Shown here: positions 1 to 7,991 of the stretch, one piece after another
How the letters are laid out: each line of letters starts with the position of its first letter
Position numbering within the stretch: position 1 is the first letter of the stretch
Assembly (NCBI GenBank): GCA_900318645.1
Contig: ONLH01000006.1
Coordinates: 1 to 64,000 of the forward strand
DNA: 64,000 nt
Direction: 5' to 3'
From: an uncultured Prevotellaceae bacterium
GTDB lineage: Bacteria; Bacteroidota; Bacteroidia; Bacteroidales; Muribaculaceae
Translations under genes and position numbers: made by a program
Notes under the pieces: model-generated
Database searches by the model: none
Told to the model about the DNA's origin: nothing
The model's input: only the letters and a program-made list of their open reading frames with translations

Positions 1-48
1 AAGTATGATATAAGGAATACTCTCATTGAATAAAGGTGTTTGATCTTG

Positions 49-56
49 CAAAGGTA
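49..56 (-). promoter_or_regulatory. Possible -7 box for a gene off the left edge
   Basis: Read on the minus strand this is TACCTTTG, a match to the Bacteroidetes -7 consensus TAnnTTTG. It points leftward, so it could serve a gene beginning just outside the window. The same arrangement (TACCTTTG next to a tape-measure tail) recurs at 734-741, so the site may simply be part of a duplicated segment. Confidence 0.3.
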
Positions 57-79
57 AACATAATTCTGCTATTTTCTCT

Positions 80-188
80 TAGATTTCGGTGATTTATTGA
101 CTTCGTCTTCAATGCTCACGCTCGGCAATATTCATGCAAGCATGACATTGCGCTCGTTTACTCGCATTGGTGTTCATGAGGCGCTGGT
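80..188 (-). repeat. Duplicated tape-measure tail, left copy, split by a 73-nt insertion
   Basis: Positions 80-99 repeat 775-794 exactly and 173-188 repeat 795-810 exactly. In the right copy the two blocks are adjacent and encode the end of a phage tail tape-measure protein on the minus strand. Here they are separated by 100-172, which carries a CTCGGCA...GCGCTCGTTTACTCG sequence resembling small dispersed repeats common in Bacteroidales. The two tails bracket the lipoprotein gene, which suggests duplication or recombination around it. No functional product is expected. Confidence 0.6.
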
Positions 189-274
189 GTTTGCTCAGAC
201 TTTTATAATTTTGGTATAAGTTGCTCAACCGCGTATGCCTTGAAAAGACGTACCGATAAAATGGAATTTATAGG

Positions 275-703
275 CTACGACTCATATACATTCTCTTTCT
301 TGAAACGTGCTATTTCTTCATCTGAATCGGTCTTGTACCAGATCATTTCAGATTTGTTTATTTTAATATCAACCTCAAGATAGATTTGGGATTTCCCATC
401 ATGGGTTTTCCCTGTAAAGATATTCATGTGTCCTGTTTCTCCGACCCTGTAGTTGAGGTCGGTTACAGTCCACCCTTCATCGGGCCAATTAGAGACAGAC
501 TTTTCGATACGTCCAGAATATGAGGTTTCTGGGAAGAATTGATACAATTCCATCCCACCATCCATAATTCTGTCATCAATCACCTTTTTCCAAACGCCTT
601 CAAGCTTACTTGAATCAAAAGGCTCATCGTCACCGCATGATGTGAATCCTAAAAGGACAGCAATCAATAGAATAGAAATTTTTGATAGTAGTTTCATAAA
701 CAT
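275..703 (-). CDS. Small hypothetical lipoprotein
   Basis: 142 residues. The first ~23 form a lipoprotein signal: a lysine-containing start, a hydrophobic stretch (ISILLIAVLLG) and FTSC-GDDE, with Cys the likely lipidated residue and the following acidic residues typical of surface lipoproteins in Bacteroidetes. The rest is a small soluble domain with a lipocalin-like feel (an early LEGVWKK segment, then alternating beta-strand-like stretches), but I do not recognise a family. Start is either the ATG at 703 or the one at 697; both keep the signal peptide. A TACCTTTG promoter box lies at 734-741. It stands alone between two copies of a phage tape-measure tail, so it may be a cargo gene moved with that sequence. 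Function unknown. Confidence 0.75.
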   Translation of the reverse strand: MFMKLLSKISILLIAVLLGFTSCGDDEPFDSSKLEGVWKKVIDDRIMDGGMELYQFFPETSYSGRIEKSVSNWPDEGWTVTDLNYRVGETGHMNIFTGKTHDGKSQIYLEVDIKINKSEMIWYKTDSDEEIARFKKENVYES

Positions 704-733
704 TCTTACTGGTTTTCGTAGTTTTTAATGCTG

Positions 734-741
734 CAAAGGTA
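734..741 (-). promoter_or_regulatory. -7 box of the lipoprotein gene
   Basis: TACCTTTG on the minus strand, 31 nt before the ATG at 703. It matches TAnnTTTG; no clear -33 TTTG is seen at 19-21 nt. The box sits immediately after the tape-measure stop codon at 764-766. Confidence 0.45.
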
Positions 742-828
742 GCAAAAATCATGCCTAAACACATCATTTTCTTTTAGATTTCGGTGATTTATTGTTCATG
801 AGGCGCTGGTACTCGTCCTGCGCCTGGT

Positions 829-895
829 TGGATAAACTTGGCGATGCCTCAGCATATCAAGCGAGCTCGTTTGCATTCGGCTTGCACAAGTTTTT
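829..895 (+). repeat. Small dispersed repeat, copy 1
   Basis: About 67 nt containing CTCAGCAT, AAGCGAGCTCG and GGCTTGCAC. It interrupts the tape-measure remnant between GDKGIK and QAQDEYQ. A diverged copy lies in inverse orientation at 1051-1120 (matching blocks: GGCATAGCGCAAGCGAGCTT and GCCTTGCACCAATTT on the minus strand). From memory of Bacteroidales genomes, similar stretches are widely dispersed and give spurious ORFs; this should be confirmed by search. Confidence 0.5.
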
Positions 896-1050
896 ATGCC
901 CTTGTCGCCAGTCACGGTGCCCGCAGTGACGAAGGGCTCGTCCAATCGCTCGTTGAGACGGGCGATGATCTCTTTCAAGTCTTTGCTCTCCTGCACTATC
1001 ACTTGCGGTTGGCTTTGGGCAAGAGCCATCGGCGCGGTGATTGACCTTGA

Positions 1051-1120
1051 AAATTGGTGCAAGGCGAGTGCAGAGGTAAGCTCGCTTGCGCTATGCCAAG
1101 CCGCAGCCCAATTTATGCAC
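1051..1120 (-). repeat. Small dispersed repeat, copy 2 (inverse)
   Basis: Diverged inverted copy of the repeat at 829-895, lying directly beside the left end of the MITE-like element. On the minus strand it reads through in frame with the tape-measure remnant (HSASELTSALALHQFSRS), so this insertion added residues without a stop. Confidence 0.45.
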
Positions 1121-1124
1121 AGAG

Positions 1125-1318
1125 GGTGTGTCATAATTTGCCTCGCGGTTTTAATCGGCCTGACGGCCGAGAACCTTTTAGCTCGGCGAAGCCAAATTAA
1201 ACAAAATTATTAATAAAATTAAAATGAAAATTTGTTTTGTTTAATTTTTATACAAAAATTTGTTTAATTTCTCGCGCGAAGCGCGACTCCATTTGCAACG
1301 AAGGGATTATGACACACC
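1125..1318. mobile_element. MITE-like element, copy 1 (194 bp, perfect 13-bp inverted ends)
   Basis: The ends are GGTGTGTCATAAT (1125-1137) and ATTATGACACACC (1306-1318), a perfect 13-bp terminal inverted repeat. The interior has a short GC hairpin (CGGCCTGACGGCCG), then AT-rich arms (AAATTAAACAAAATT and its near complement TTTTGTTTAATTT) and a CGCGCGAAGCGCG palindrome near the right end. It has no coding capacity. It is inserted in the tape-measure remnant, whose frame is broken at 1318. No clear target-site duplication is visible. A second, diverged copy lies at 12610-12800. No matching transposase is in the window, so it would need one supplied elsewhere. Confidence 0.75.
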
Positions 1319-1787
1319 GTCGTGTTGGTGCGCTGCGCGTAGTCCAAAGCCTCGATCAGAGGACGGGCAACAGGTGATGCGACCAGCCGCTGACTCGCCA
1401 CCCATTCCCCGGCATGGAGCACGTCGGCCACCTCGTCGGCACGGCCCTTGCGGGTGAAGCCGCCCTCGCCGTAGCCCTGGGCCTGGCTTGCCTGCTGCTT
1501 TTTGATGGCGGCCACCTGCATGGCTCCTGCGGCCACTGCCATGGCAGCGGCTATAGGGGCGATGATGTAGCCCACGACAGGGATGGCGGCAGCACTGGAG
1601 TAGGCGTTCAAGGCGGCGGTCGCCGTCTGGGCCACGGCCTGGGACAATTGTGTTCATTCACTTAATAGGATGCGTATGCCAATATGGTGAATTCGTTCAA
1701 TTCGTGGACAAGACCAAAAGATTCGGGGGCCATTGTACTTATCGCACTTGTTGTTTTCCTTATAGATTGTTGTTTTTTGGCAAAAAA

Positions 1788-1819
1788 TTTGCAGGGTTGG
1801 GGCAAAAACTGTACTTTCG
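1788..1819 (+). promoter_or_regulatory. Promoter of frr
   Basis: TTTG at 1788-1791, a 20-nt spacer, then TACTTTCG at 1812-1819 (7 of 8 to TAnnTTTG). This is the spacing expected for the Bacteroidetes primary sigma factor. The transcript would start near 1826, giving a ~135-nt leader that contains the hairpin at 1838-1914. Confidence 0.5.
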
Positions 1820-1837
1820 TGACCATTAAAGTAGTAA

Positions 1838-1914
1838 AAACTACGAATTACACGAATTACGCGTTTATACTAAGTGGCTATTCATATTAGTTTAATTAGT
1901 GAAATTCGTAGTTT
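1838..1914. repeat. CACGAAT-type hairpin in the frr leader
   Basis: Inverted arms AAACTACGAATT (1838-1849) and AAATTCGTAGTTT (1902-1914), with an inner CACGAATTA/TAATTAGTG pairing. The same style of hairpin recurs at 37486-37548 and about 47855-47905. Here it lies between the predicted promoter and the start codon of frr. Confidence 0.55.
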
Positions 1915-1960
1915 CAAATAGAGAATAATTAAGGACAAAAACAATATAAAAAGTAAGACT

Positions 1961-2521
1961 ATGAACGACGTGAAATTTTATCTCGACGCAGCCGAGAAAA
2001 AGATGCAGGAAGCCGTGGATTTCCTCGATGACACCCTGGCACACATCCGTGCAGGTAAAGCCAACGTGAAGATTCTGGACGGCATCCGTGTGAACTATTA
2101 TGGCAGCCCCGTGCCCATCGACAATGTGGCCAACGTGAGCACCCCCGACCAGCGTACCATCGCCATCATGCCGTGGGAGCGCAATATGATCGGCACCATT
2201 GAGAAGGCCATCATCGACAGCAACGTGGGCATCATGCCCGTGAACAACGGTGAGGTTATCCGCCTGAACATCCCGCCCCTGACCGAGGAGCGCCGCAAAC
2301 TGCTCGTGAAGGACTCCAAGGCCGAGAGCGAGAAAGCTCGCGTGAGCATCCGCAACGCCCGCCGCGAAGCCATCGAGGGTCTGAAGAAGGCCGTCAAGGA
2401 AGGCATGAGCGAGGACGTCAGCAAGGATGGTGAAGACAAGGTTCAGAAGATTCATGACAAGTTCATGAAGAAAATTGACGAAATCTTTGCCGCCAAGGAA
2501 AAGGAAATCCTGACCGTGTAA
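1961..2521 (+). CDS. frr: Ribosome recycling factor
   Basis: 186 residues, the usual length for the family. It acts in the cytoplasm with EF-G to split the post-termination ribosome so that subunits, mRNA and tRNA are released. Recognisable segments run the whole length: LAHIRAGKAN near residue 27, VNYYGSPVPI, the PWERNMIGTIEKAI segment, and the long C-terminal helix with KDSKAESEKARVSIRNARR. The ATG start at 1961 gives the normal N-terminus. Upstream is a TTTG/TACTTTCG promoter and a repeat-derived hairpin leader; downstream a strong 14-bp hairpin at 2529-2563 ends the unit. In many Bacteroidales pyrH precedes frr; here decayed phage sequence does. Identification is secure. Confidence 0.97.
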   Translation: MNDVKFYLDAAEKKMQEAVDFLDDTLAHIRAGKANVKILDGIRVNYYGSPVPIDNVANVSTPDQRTIAIMPWERNMIGTIEKAIIDSNVGIMPVNNGEVIRLNIPPLTEERRKLLVKDSKAESEKARVSIRNARREAIEGLKKAVKEGMSEDVSKDGEDKVQKIHDKFMKKIDEIFAAKEKEILTV

Positions 2522-2528
2522 CGATATT

Positions 2529-2563
2529 CAAGTTCTAAAGTGACAATGCCACTTTAGAACTTG
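2529..2563 (+). terminator. Hairpin after frr
   Basis: CAAGTTCTAAAGTG and CACTTTAGAACTTG pair perfectly over 14 bp with a 7-nt loop, starting 7 nt after the frr stop codon. There is no long T run; TTTAG-rich sequence follows. Confidence 0.6.
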
Positions 2564-2564
2564 A

Positions 2565-2596
2565 AGTTTAGAGTTTAGAGTTTAGGGTTTAGAGAG
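2565..2596. repeat. TTTAGAG direct repeats
   Basis: Tandem GTTTAGA-type heptamers follow the frr hairpin. They resemble the other TTAG-rich intergenic repeats at 31888, 33397, 40630 and 48930. Confidence 0.45.
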
Positions 2597-2611
2597 AATT
2601 AAAAATGTTTA

Positions 2612-2633
2612 GAGACGCAAAATTTTGCGTCTC
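2612..2633. repeat. GAGACGC palindrome, copy 1 (perfect)
   Basis: A perfect 22-bp palindrome, GAGACGC-AAAATTTT-GCGTCTC. It lies between frr and the first DUF6056 gene, 42 nt before that gene's apparent TTG start. Related copies: 14612-14633, 21547-21564 (half), 21597-21618, 36056-36077 and 36740-36791. Confidence 0.8.
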
Positions 2634-2674
2634 TACTTACAAACCGGGAACTGAAAACTGACAACCATCTGAGT

Positions 2675-4381
2675 TTGCCAGGGTTTAATCGCTGGCATGA
2701 TGTGGCCTACTGGGGTCTCATGCTCGTGGCGTGTGCCGTTTTCTACTGGATGAACGTACTCACGCCCTTCAAGGAGGACGACATGCTACACTCAATGGTC
2801 ATCGGTGATTTGACCCACGTCAACTCGCTTGGAGACCTGTTTCGCAGCTACCACAACAAGTTCCTGATTACCAACGGCCGCACCTCAGACATGGTGGCTG
2901 AACTCTTTTGCGGCCTGCTAGGCAAACCGTTGTTCAACGTGTGCAATGCGTTGATGTTCGGTCTGCTGGCCCATTTGGTCAGTCTATTGGCAACAGGACG
3001 CCGATCGCTGCTAGCCCAAGCGATGCTCTATGCCTGTATCGGCACTTGCTACCCTGCCCCCGGCGAGACGCTGCTATGGTTAGCTGGCAGTTGCAACTAC
3101 CTGTGGAGCATCACAGGCTCGCTGGCGGTATTGTACTACCTGCTCCATCATCGTTCAGGTTCCTTGACATGGCCACGTGCCATCCTGCTCCTGTTGGGAG
3201 CTATGATGGCTGGCGCCGGCAACGAAGCCATCTCGTTCGGCATGCTGGGCGGACTATGTCTCTTCTACATCGTCAACCGCAAACTAGTGGACCGCAAGGT
3301 CGTTGTTGTCATGACGGGCTACCTGCTAGGGGTGCTGCTCATCATGGCATCACCAGCAGCCTGGGAACGGGCGACGGGAGGCGGACTGGCTCTGGACTTG
3401 CCACCGATGCAGTTGCTGACCAGTCGTCTGCACATCATCTGTGAGAAGTTAGTGCGGTTCATCATGCCGGCAGCGGCAATTGCCGTGGGCATCGGTGCTG
3501 TGGTTTGGAAAGGCTTCAAGCCCTTAAAGTCCAGCGTCTGGCCATACATCCTGGTGATGATCATACTGGTACTGACCGTTTTAGGACTACTCCCCAATCG
3601 TCCCTATGCCGGCCTCGTCACCATCTCGCTCATCGTTGTCATCCTTGCCGCCGATGTGCTATTGCGCTGGCTCCCGCTACGAGCTGTTGCGATTCTCGCA
3701 TGCCTGTTGCTGAGCGCCTTCACCTATACCCGTGCTGTCAAAATACTCCAAGAATACAAGGTCCATGACGAAATGGTGGTCAATGCCATCCGTCAAGCTC
3801 CCACCCAAGCCATTCTTCACCAGTGCCCCTACGACAAATACAACCGTTTCCTGTATCCGTTGCCGATGCAGTCCACCCAGTATTTTACCAACGAATACAT
3901 CTGGCGGGCCTATTTTGATAAAGAGAATGTGCAGTTTGTCTCGGATTCTGTCTATTGCCGTTTCAACGAGGGGAGACTGCTTGATGGCGCTGTGGAAATG
4001 CCCTTCTCTAGTGACCGGCCCAATCTGACCGGCCCGATGATGGCCTTCCCCGACCAAGACTACATGGTGCTCCCCCTGAACTTAGATACACTACCTACAG
4101 CCTATCAGGTGGGCACCGCCTACTGGAGCGACAGCTCGCAGTCCATATCTGACAAGGAAAGAGAATATCGACGCAGCCATGCCATCAAGACGTCCAGTGA
4201 CCCGTTTGGCTACTATCCCTTGCGCTACGATGGCAAAGTCGTCATGGTGCTCCCGCTCATGGACAATGACGTATCCAGCATGATGTTGCTGCTGGACTAC
4301 GCGGGAGACGAGTTGCTCATGCTATACAGGGAAGCGCCCAATCCCTCCAGCGTCAAAGTCCTTAAAAAGAAGAAACCCTAA
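2675..4381 (+). CDS. DUF6056-type multi-pass membrane protein, tandem paralogue 1
   Basis: 568 residues with about ten hydrophobic segments. Aligns along its whole length with the next two genes and with 35674-37461. Shared marks: an acidic FKEDDM motif just after the first membrane helix (~residues 33-38), TNGR, GK-LFN, GETLLWLAGSCNYLW, GNEA-SFG, and a soluble C-terminal region with VQFVSDSVY and RLLDGA. An acidic pair in the first outer loop is typical of GT-C glycosyltransferases, so a sugar transfer from a lipid carrier at the outer face of the inner membrane is a fair inference but unproven. No ATG fits: the frame opens after a TAA at 2600-2602 and the best start is TTG at 2675. A palindromic repeat sits just upstream. 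Only 19 nt separate it from the next gene; probably co-transcribed. Confidence 0.8.
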   Translation: MPGFNRWHDVAYWGLMLVACAVFYWMNVLTPFKEDDMLHSMVIGDLTHVNSLGDLFRSYHNKFLITNGRTSDMVAELFCGLLGKPLFNVCNALMFGLLAHLVSLLATGRRSLLAQAMLYACIGTCYPAPGETLLWLAGSCNYLWSITGSLAVLYYLLHHRSGSLTWPRAILLLLGAMMAGAGNEAISFGMLGGLCLFYIVNRKLVDRKVVVVMTGYLLGVLLIMASPAAWERATGGGLALDLPPMQLLTSRLHIICEKLVRFIMPAAAIAVGIGAVVWKGFKPLKSSVWPYILVMIILVLTVLGLLPNRPYAGLVTISLIVVILAADVLLRWLPLRAVAILACLLLSAFTYTRAVKILQEYKVHDEMVVNAIRQAPTQAILHQCPYDKYNRFLYPLPMQSTQYFTNEYIWRAYFDKENVQFVSDSVYCRFNEGRLLDGAVEMPFSSDRPNLTGPMMAFPDQDYMVLPLNLDTLPTAYQVGTAYWSDSSQSISDKEREYRRSHAIKTSSDPFGYYPLRYDGKVVMVLPLMDNDVSSMMLLLDYAGDELLMLYREAPNPSSVKVLKKKKP

Positions 4382-4400
4382 CGCCCAACTATCGTGAACA

Positions 4401-6119
4401 ATGGATAACCAGCGCAAATCAATCAATACAAACGCTCCCCGATGGCATGACTTCGCCTACTGGGGACTGCTGTTGGCAGCGTGCATTGTGATGTTTATCA
4501 TGAACCAGTGGACCTCGTTCAAGGAAGATGATATGGAATTTTCATTGCTCAGGGATGCCGGGTTCATGGAGTTCTGGCGAGCCCAGTTGGATCACTACAT
4601 GACCTCTAATGGCCGTTGCGCCGATTTCTTTGCGACCATGTTCTGTGCCTACCTGGGGAAGCCGTTGTTCAACATCGTCAATACGCTGATATTTGCGGTG
4701 ATGGCTCATCTGGTTACCATCTTGAGCGCAGGACGCCGCTCGGTGCTGATTCTGGCGCTGTTCATTGCTTATGTCGCCTTGTGCTTTCCTGTGCCTGGTC
4801 AGACGATGCTGTTTGTCGCCGGCAGCTGCAACTACATGTGGGCAATTGTCGCTTCATTGCTGATGATTTTCCTGCTTCGCAAATACAGCAGCCAACCCCA
4901 GTTCAGCAAGGGAAGGACCCTGCTGCTCGTGTTGTTGGCGTTTGTCGCCGGAAACTTCAATGAGGCGACCTCGTTCGGCTTCTTCGGCGGTATGGTGCTG
5001 TATTATCTGTTCAACCGCAAGGAATTCAACCGCACCGTCGGGCTTACTCTACTGGCCTATCTTGCAGGAATCATTCTCATTATGGGCTCTCCCGGCGCCT
5101 GGGACAGGGTGCAGAACGGCGGCATTGCCGTGCACATGAGCCTGCAGGACCTGTTGGTCAGCCGCTCTTACATTTTCAGCAAGAAGATGCTGACCAGCGT
5201 CATGCCCATCATCGCTTTCATCGTCGGCGTCATCGTGCTGATAAAGAAAGGGTTCCGCCCCATCAGACACAGCCTGTGGGCCTATATCCTATTCTGCCTT
5301 GCATTCGTGATGTTTGTGCTAGGTTATCTGTACGACCGTGCCTATGGCCCGCTTGCCACCGTCGCTTTCATTATTGTGGCCATAGCTGTCGAGAATCTGT
5401 TATCAGGAGGTTTCATGGCAAACAGGCTGCGTCTGGCGGCCATTGCCGTATGCATCGTTCTGAGCGGTATCGGTTTTGGCCATGGTCTGAAGGTCTTGGG
5501 CGAATTAAAGTCATTTGAAGACCAGATTGAGCATGACATTACCGCAGCTCCCCGACAAGCCATTTTGCACGAGTACCGCTTCAAGGGTGCATTCAGTCGA
5601 TTTGCCACGCCACTACGCTATGTGTCGGCCGAATTCTTTAACCGTGAATCAACCTATTGCGCTTACTATGACAAGGACAATGTCCAGTTTGTCAACGACT
5701 CGGTCTATAACCGATATTACACTGGGCGACTGCTTGACGGTGCCCGTGTCCTGCCACTGATGAGCGACCGTCCAGAAATCGCTGATACCGTATTGGGCTT
5801 TCCCGACCAGCAATACATGATTGTGGTGCTGAACGCCGACACCCTGAAGCCCTCACCACAACTGGCCAATTACTACCATTTCGAACCTGAGAACACCCTC
5901 AGCAAAGAGGACAAAGAATACCGCACCAAATTAGGCCTTGAAATGGAGTATATGCCGCTGTCCTACTATCCGTTGTACTATCAGCGTAAGCACCTGCTGC
6001 TACTCCCCCTTATCGATTCTGTCACTTCCCACATCGTCCTGCAACTTGACTATGACGGGACACTGGGTTACATGACCTTGAAGCGGCTTCCAACAGTTAC
6101 CAGCCCATCATCCCTTTAA
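4401..6119 (+). CDS. DUF6056-type multi-pass membrane protein, tandem paralogue 2
   Basis: 572 residues, paralogue of its two neighbours with the same order of motifs: WHDFAYWGLL in helix 1, FKEDDM in the first outer loop, SNGR, GKPLFN, a GQTMLFVAGSCNYMW segment, FNEATSFGFFGG, and a C-terminal domain with NVQFVNDSVYNRY and RLLDGA. The protein lies in the inner membrane with a soluble tail of about 180 residues. Function is not known; the GT-C-like acidic loop suggests use of a polyprenyl-phosphate sugar donor. The ATG start at 4401 is clear. It follows paralogue 1 by 19 nt and precedes paralogue 3 by 9 nt, so the three most likely form one operon and may form hetero-complexes or handle related substrates. 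Confidence 0.82.
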   Translation: MDNQRKSINTNAPRWHDFAYWGLLLAACIVMFIMNQWTSFKEDDMEFSLLRDAGFMEFWRAQLDHYMTSNGRCADFFATMFCAYLGKPLFNIVNTLIFAVMAHLVTILSAGRRSVLILALFIAYVALCFPVPGQTMLFVAGSCNYMWAIVASLLMIFLLRKYSSQPQFSKGRTLLLVLLAFVAGNFNEATSFGFFGGMVLYYLFNRKEFNRTVGLTLLAYLAGIILIMGSPGAWDRVQNGGIAVHMSLQDLLVSRSYIFSKKMLTSVMPIIAFIVGVIVLIKKGFRPIRHSLWAYILFCLAFVMFVLGYLYDRAYGPLATVAFIIVAIAVENLLSGGFMANRLRLAAIAVCIVLSGIGFGHGLKVLGELKSFEDQIEHDITAAPRQAILHEYRFKGAFSRFATPLRYVSAEFFNRESTYCAYYDKDNVQFVNDSVYNRYYTGRLLDGARVLPLMSDRPEIADTVLGFPDQQYMIVVLNADTLKPSPQLANYYHFEPENTLSKEDKEYRTKLGLEMEYMPLSYYPLYYQRKHLLLLPLIDSVTSHIVLQLDYDGTLGYMTLKRLPTVTSPSSL

Positions 6120-6128
6120 ACGCTTGCC

Positions 6129-7829
6129 ATGGGAAACTATCGCCGACAAACCGTTTCTCGCCTGATGCCAGATCACTGGCATGATGTCGCCTACTGGGGC
6201 CTACTGCTGGTAGCGTGTGCAGTGTTCTATTGGATGAACGTGCTGACGCCCTACAAGGAGGATGACATGGGATTCACGCTCATAGACGGAGTGTGGACAC
6301 GGGTGAACTCACTTGCCGACGCTTGGCAGTCCTATTGCAACCATCTTGCGAACACCAACCGCCGCCTTGCCGACATCATTCCCACCCTGTTTGCCGGACT
6401 GCTTGGCAAGGGGGCCTTCAACGTGTGCAATACGCTGATTTTCGGCTTACTGGCACACCTACTGAGCTTGCTGTGCGTCCATCGTCGCTCAGTGACGGTG
6501 CTGGCGATGTTCTTTGCCGTCGTGGGCACCTGTTATCCCGTGCCAGGCGAGACGATGTTGTGGATGGCCGGCAGCGCCAACTACATGTGGGCCGTGACCC
6601 TATCACTCGGAATCATCTATTATCTGCAACGGCATCATAACCAATCATTGGGATTGGGTCAGGGGACGTTGCTACTCCTGGGTGCAGTCGTGGCAGGAGG
6701 TTTCAACGAGGCGACTTCATTCGGATTCTTTGCCGGACTGGTGCTCTATTACATCTTCAATCACCGACAACTGGATCGCAGAGCCGTTATTGCCCTAGTC
6801 GGATATCTGATCGGCATCCTGCTCATCGCGTCATCACCGGCGGCATGGAGCCGGGCCGCTGAGGAGGGCATCATCCTTGGTAAACCCATTGACCAGCTGT
6901 TCACAAGTCGTTGGCATATCTTTATCGAGAAATCATGGCGTTTTTACCTTCCCATAGGAGCATTGCTTGTGGGCATTATCGCCTTGATTATGAAACGAGG
7001 ACGTAACGTCAGTATGAACGTATGGACCTATGTATTCCTTGGGTTGACACTGGTAATGTTTATGCTGGGCATCCTGCACGAGCGCGCCTATTTCCCTTGG
7101 ATTACAGTGGCCTTCATCATTGTGGCCATCGGTGTTGACTACATCCTCTCACAAGCGCTGTGGCTCCGTTTGGCAGTCATCCTGATTTCGGGCGTTTTGG
7201 CTGTATTCACCTTCGGGCGCGGCATTAAGGTCCTAGAGGAGTATAAGGCTTTCAATGACCAGACAGTCCGCGAGATTGTGGCAGCCCCGCAACAGGCCTT
7301 ATTGCATGAACGCCAGTTCCAGGGGTATAGCCGCTTCATCAAGCCGATGAACTTCCAGAGTGACAATTTCTTTGCCCACGAGATTGTCTATCGTGCCTAT
7401 TTTGACAAGAAGAACGTGCAGTTCGTCAGCGATTCGGTCTATGTGCGGTACCATGAGGGACGCCTGCTTGACGGCGCTTCCGCCATTATGCCCCATAGCG
7501 ACCGACCTGAACTTGCTGGTCCCGTTTACACCTTTGAAGACCAGGATTACATGGCAGTTCAGCTCAATAGTCCAACCCTGCCGTACACGTTCCAGACGGC
7601 TCGAGCCTATTCCTCATCGGCAGAAAACAAAACCGTTGACCAGACTGAGGCAGAAAAACGCGAGAAATACGGCATCCATCTTGACTACATCCCCATCGGA
7701 TTCTATCCCGTTGAATATCAGGGGAAATGCTACCTCATCTGCCGCAAGCCTGACACGTCGGTCCACAAGGTGGTCTTTCCCATGACACTGCCTCCCGATC
7801 CTGAAGAAATCACATTTGAGGGCTTCTAG
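6129..7829 (+). CDS. DUF6056-type multi-pass membrane protein, tandem paralogue 3
   Basis: 566 residues, the last of three tandem paralogues. It shares WHDVAYWGLLLVACAVFYWMNVLTP at helix 1 almost word for word with paralogue 1, then YKEDDM, TNRRLAD in place of the usual NGR, GKGAFN, PGETMLWMAGSANYMW and GFNEATSFGFFAG. The C-terminal region keeps VQFVSDSVYVRY, RLLDGAS and a DQDYMAVQLN segment. The NGR to NRR change is the main departure from the other copies. ATG start at 6129, 9 nt after the previous stop. The 126-nt space after it holds no obvious terminator and leads to the porZ-like gene. Role unknown; probably envelope glycan assembly by inference from topology. Confidence 0.82.
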   Translation: MGNYRRQTVSRLMPDHWHDVAYWGLLLVACAVFYWMNVLTPYKEDDMGFTLIDGVWTRVNSLADAWQSYCNHLANTNRRLADIIPTLFAGLLGKGAFNVCNTLIFGLLAHLLSLLCVHRRSVTVLAMFFAVVGTCYPVPGETMLWMAGSANYMWAVTLSLGIIYYLQRHHNQSLGLGQGTLLLLGAVVAGGFNEATSFGFFAGLVLYYIFNHRQLDRRAVIALVGYLIGILLIASSPAAWSRAAEEGIILGKPIDQLFTSRWHIFIEKSWRFYLPIGALLVGIIALIMKRGRNVSMNVWTYVFLGLTLVMFMLGILHERAYFPWITVAFIIVAIGVDYILSQALWLRLAVILISGVLAVFTFGRGIKVLEEYKAFNDQTVREIVAAPQQALLHERQFQGYSRFIKPMNFQSDNFFAHEIVYRAYFDKKNVQFVSDSVYVRYHEGRLLDGASAIMPHSDRPELAGPVYTFEDQDYMAVQLNSPTLPYTFQTARAYSSSAENKTVDQTEAEKREKYGIHLDYIPIGFYPVEYQGKCYLICRKPDTSVHKVVFPMTLPPDPEEITFEGF

Positions 7830-7991
7830 TATCGTAGCAGATACGGTACTATCACAGCCCATCATGATAATGAAAATCATGCTCACACAATTTAACGGGC
7901 AGTCTTTACGTTATTATAGTAAACACGCGGGTGATGGCGACCTACCATTACCGCGATGATTGTTATCCATGCTTTAAAACAAGAGTTTGAC

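Larger units (their letters stand above)
764..1647 (-). pseudogene. Decayed C-terminus of a phage tail tape-measure protein
   Basis: Reading on the minus strand, 1647-1319 encodes an Ala-rich membrane-like segment (AYSSAAAIPVVGYIIAPIAA) followed by YGEGGFTRKG and LHAGEWVAS, the usual C-terminal region of Bacteroidales tape-measure proteins. The frame is cut at 1318 by a MITE-like element and resumes at about 1120 with SITAPMALAQ, DLKEIIARLNERL and TVTGDKGIK. It is interrupted again at about 895-829 by a small repeat, then ends with QAQDEYQRLMNNKSPKSKRK and a stop at 764-766. The N-terminal part is missing beyond ~1650. In an intact phage this protein sets tail length. Here it is a remnant with two insertions; no other phage genes remain in view. 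Confidence 0.75.

Noticed and set aside
838-1213. Plus-strand frames over the tape-measure remnant
   Set aside because: They are translations of the opposite strand of phage remnant, small repeat and MITE sequence; the minus strand gives the recognisable tape-measure protein.
1684-1890. 68-residue plus-strand frame before frr
   Set aside because: It overlaps the predicted frr promoter and the CACGAAT hairpin, has no recognisable domain, and its second half translates a repeat.
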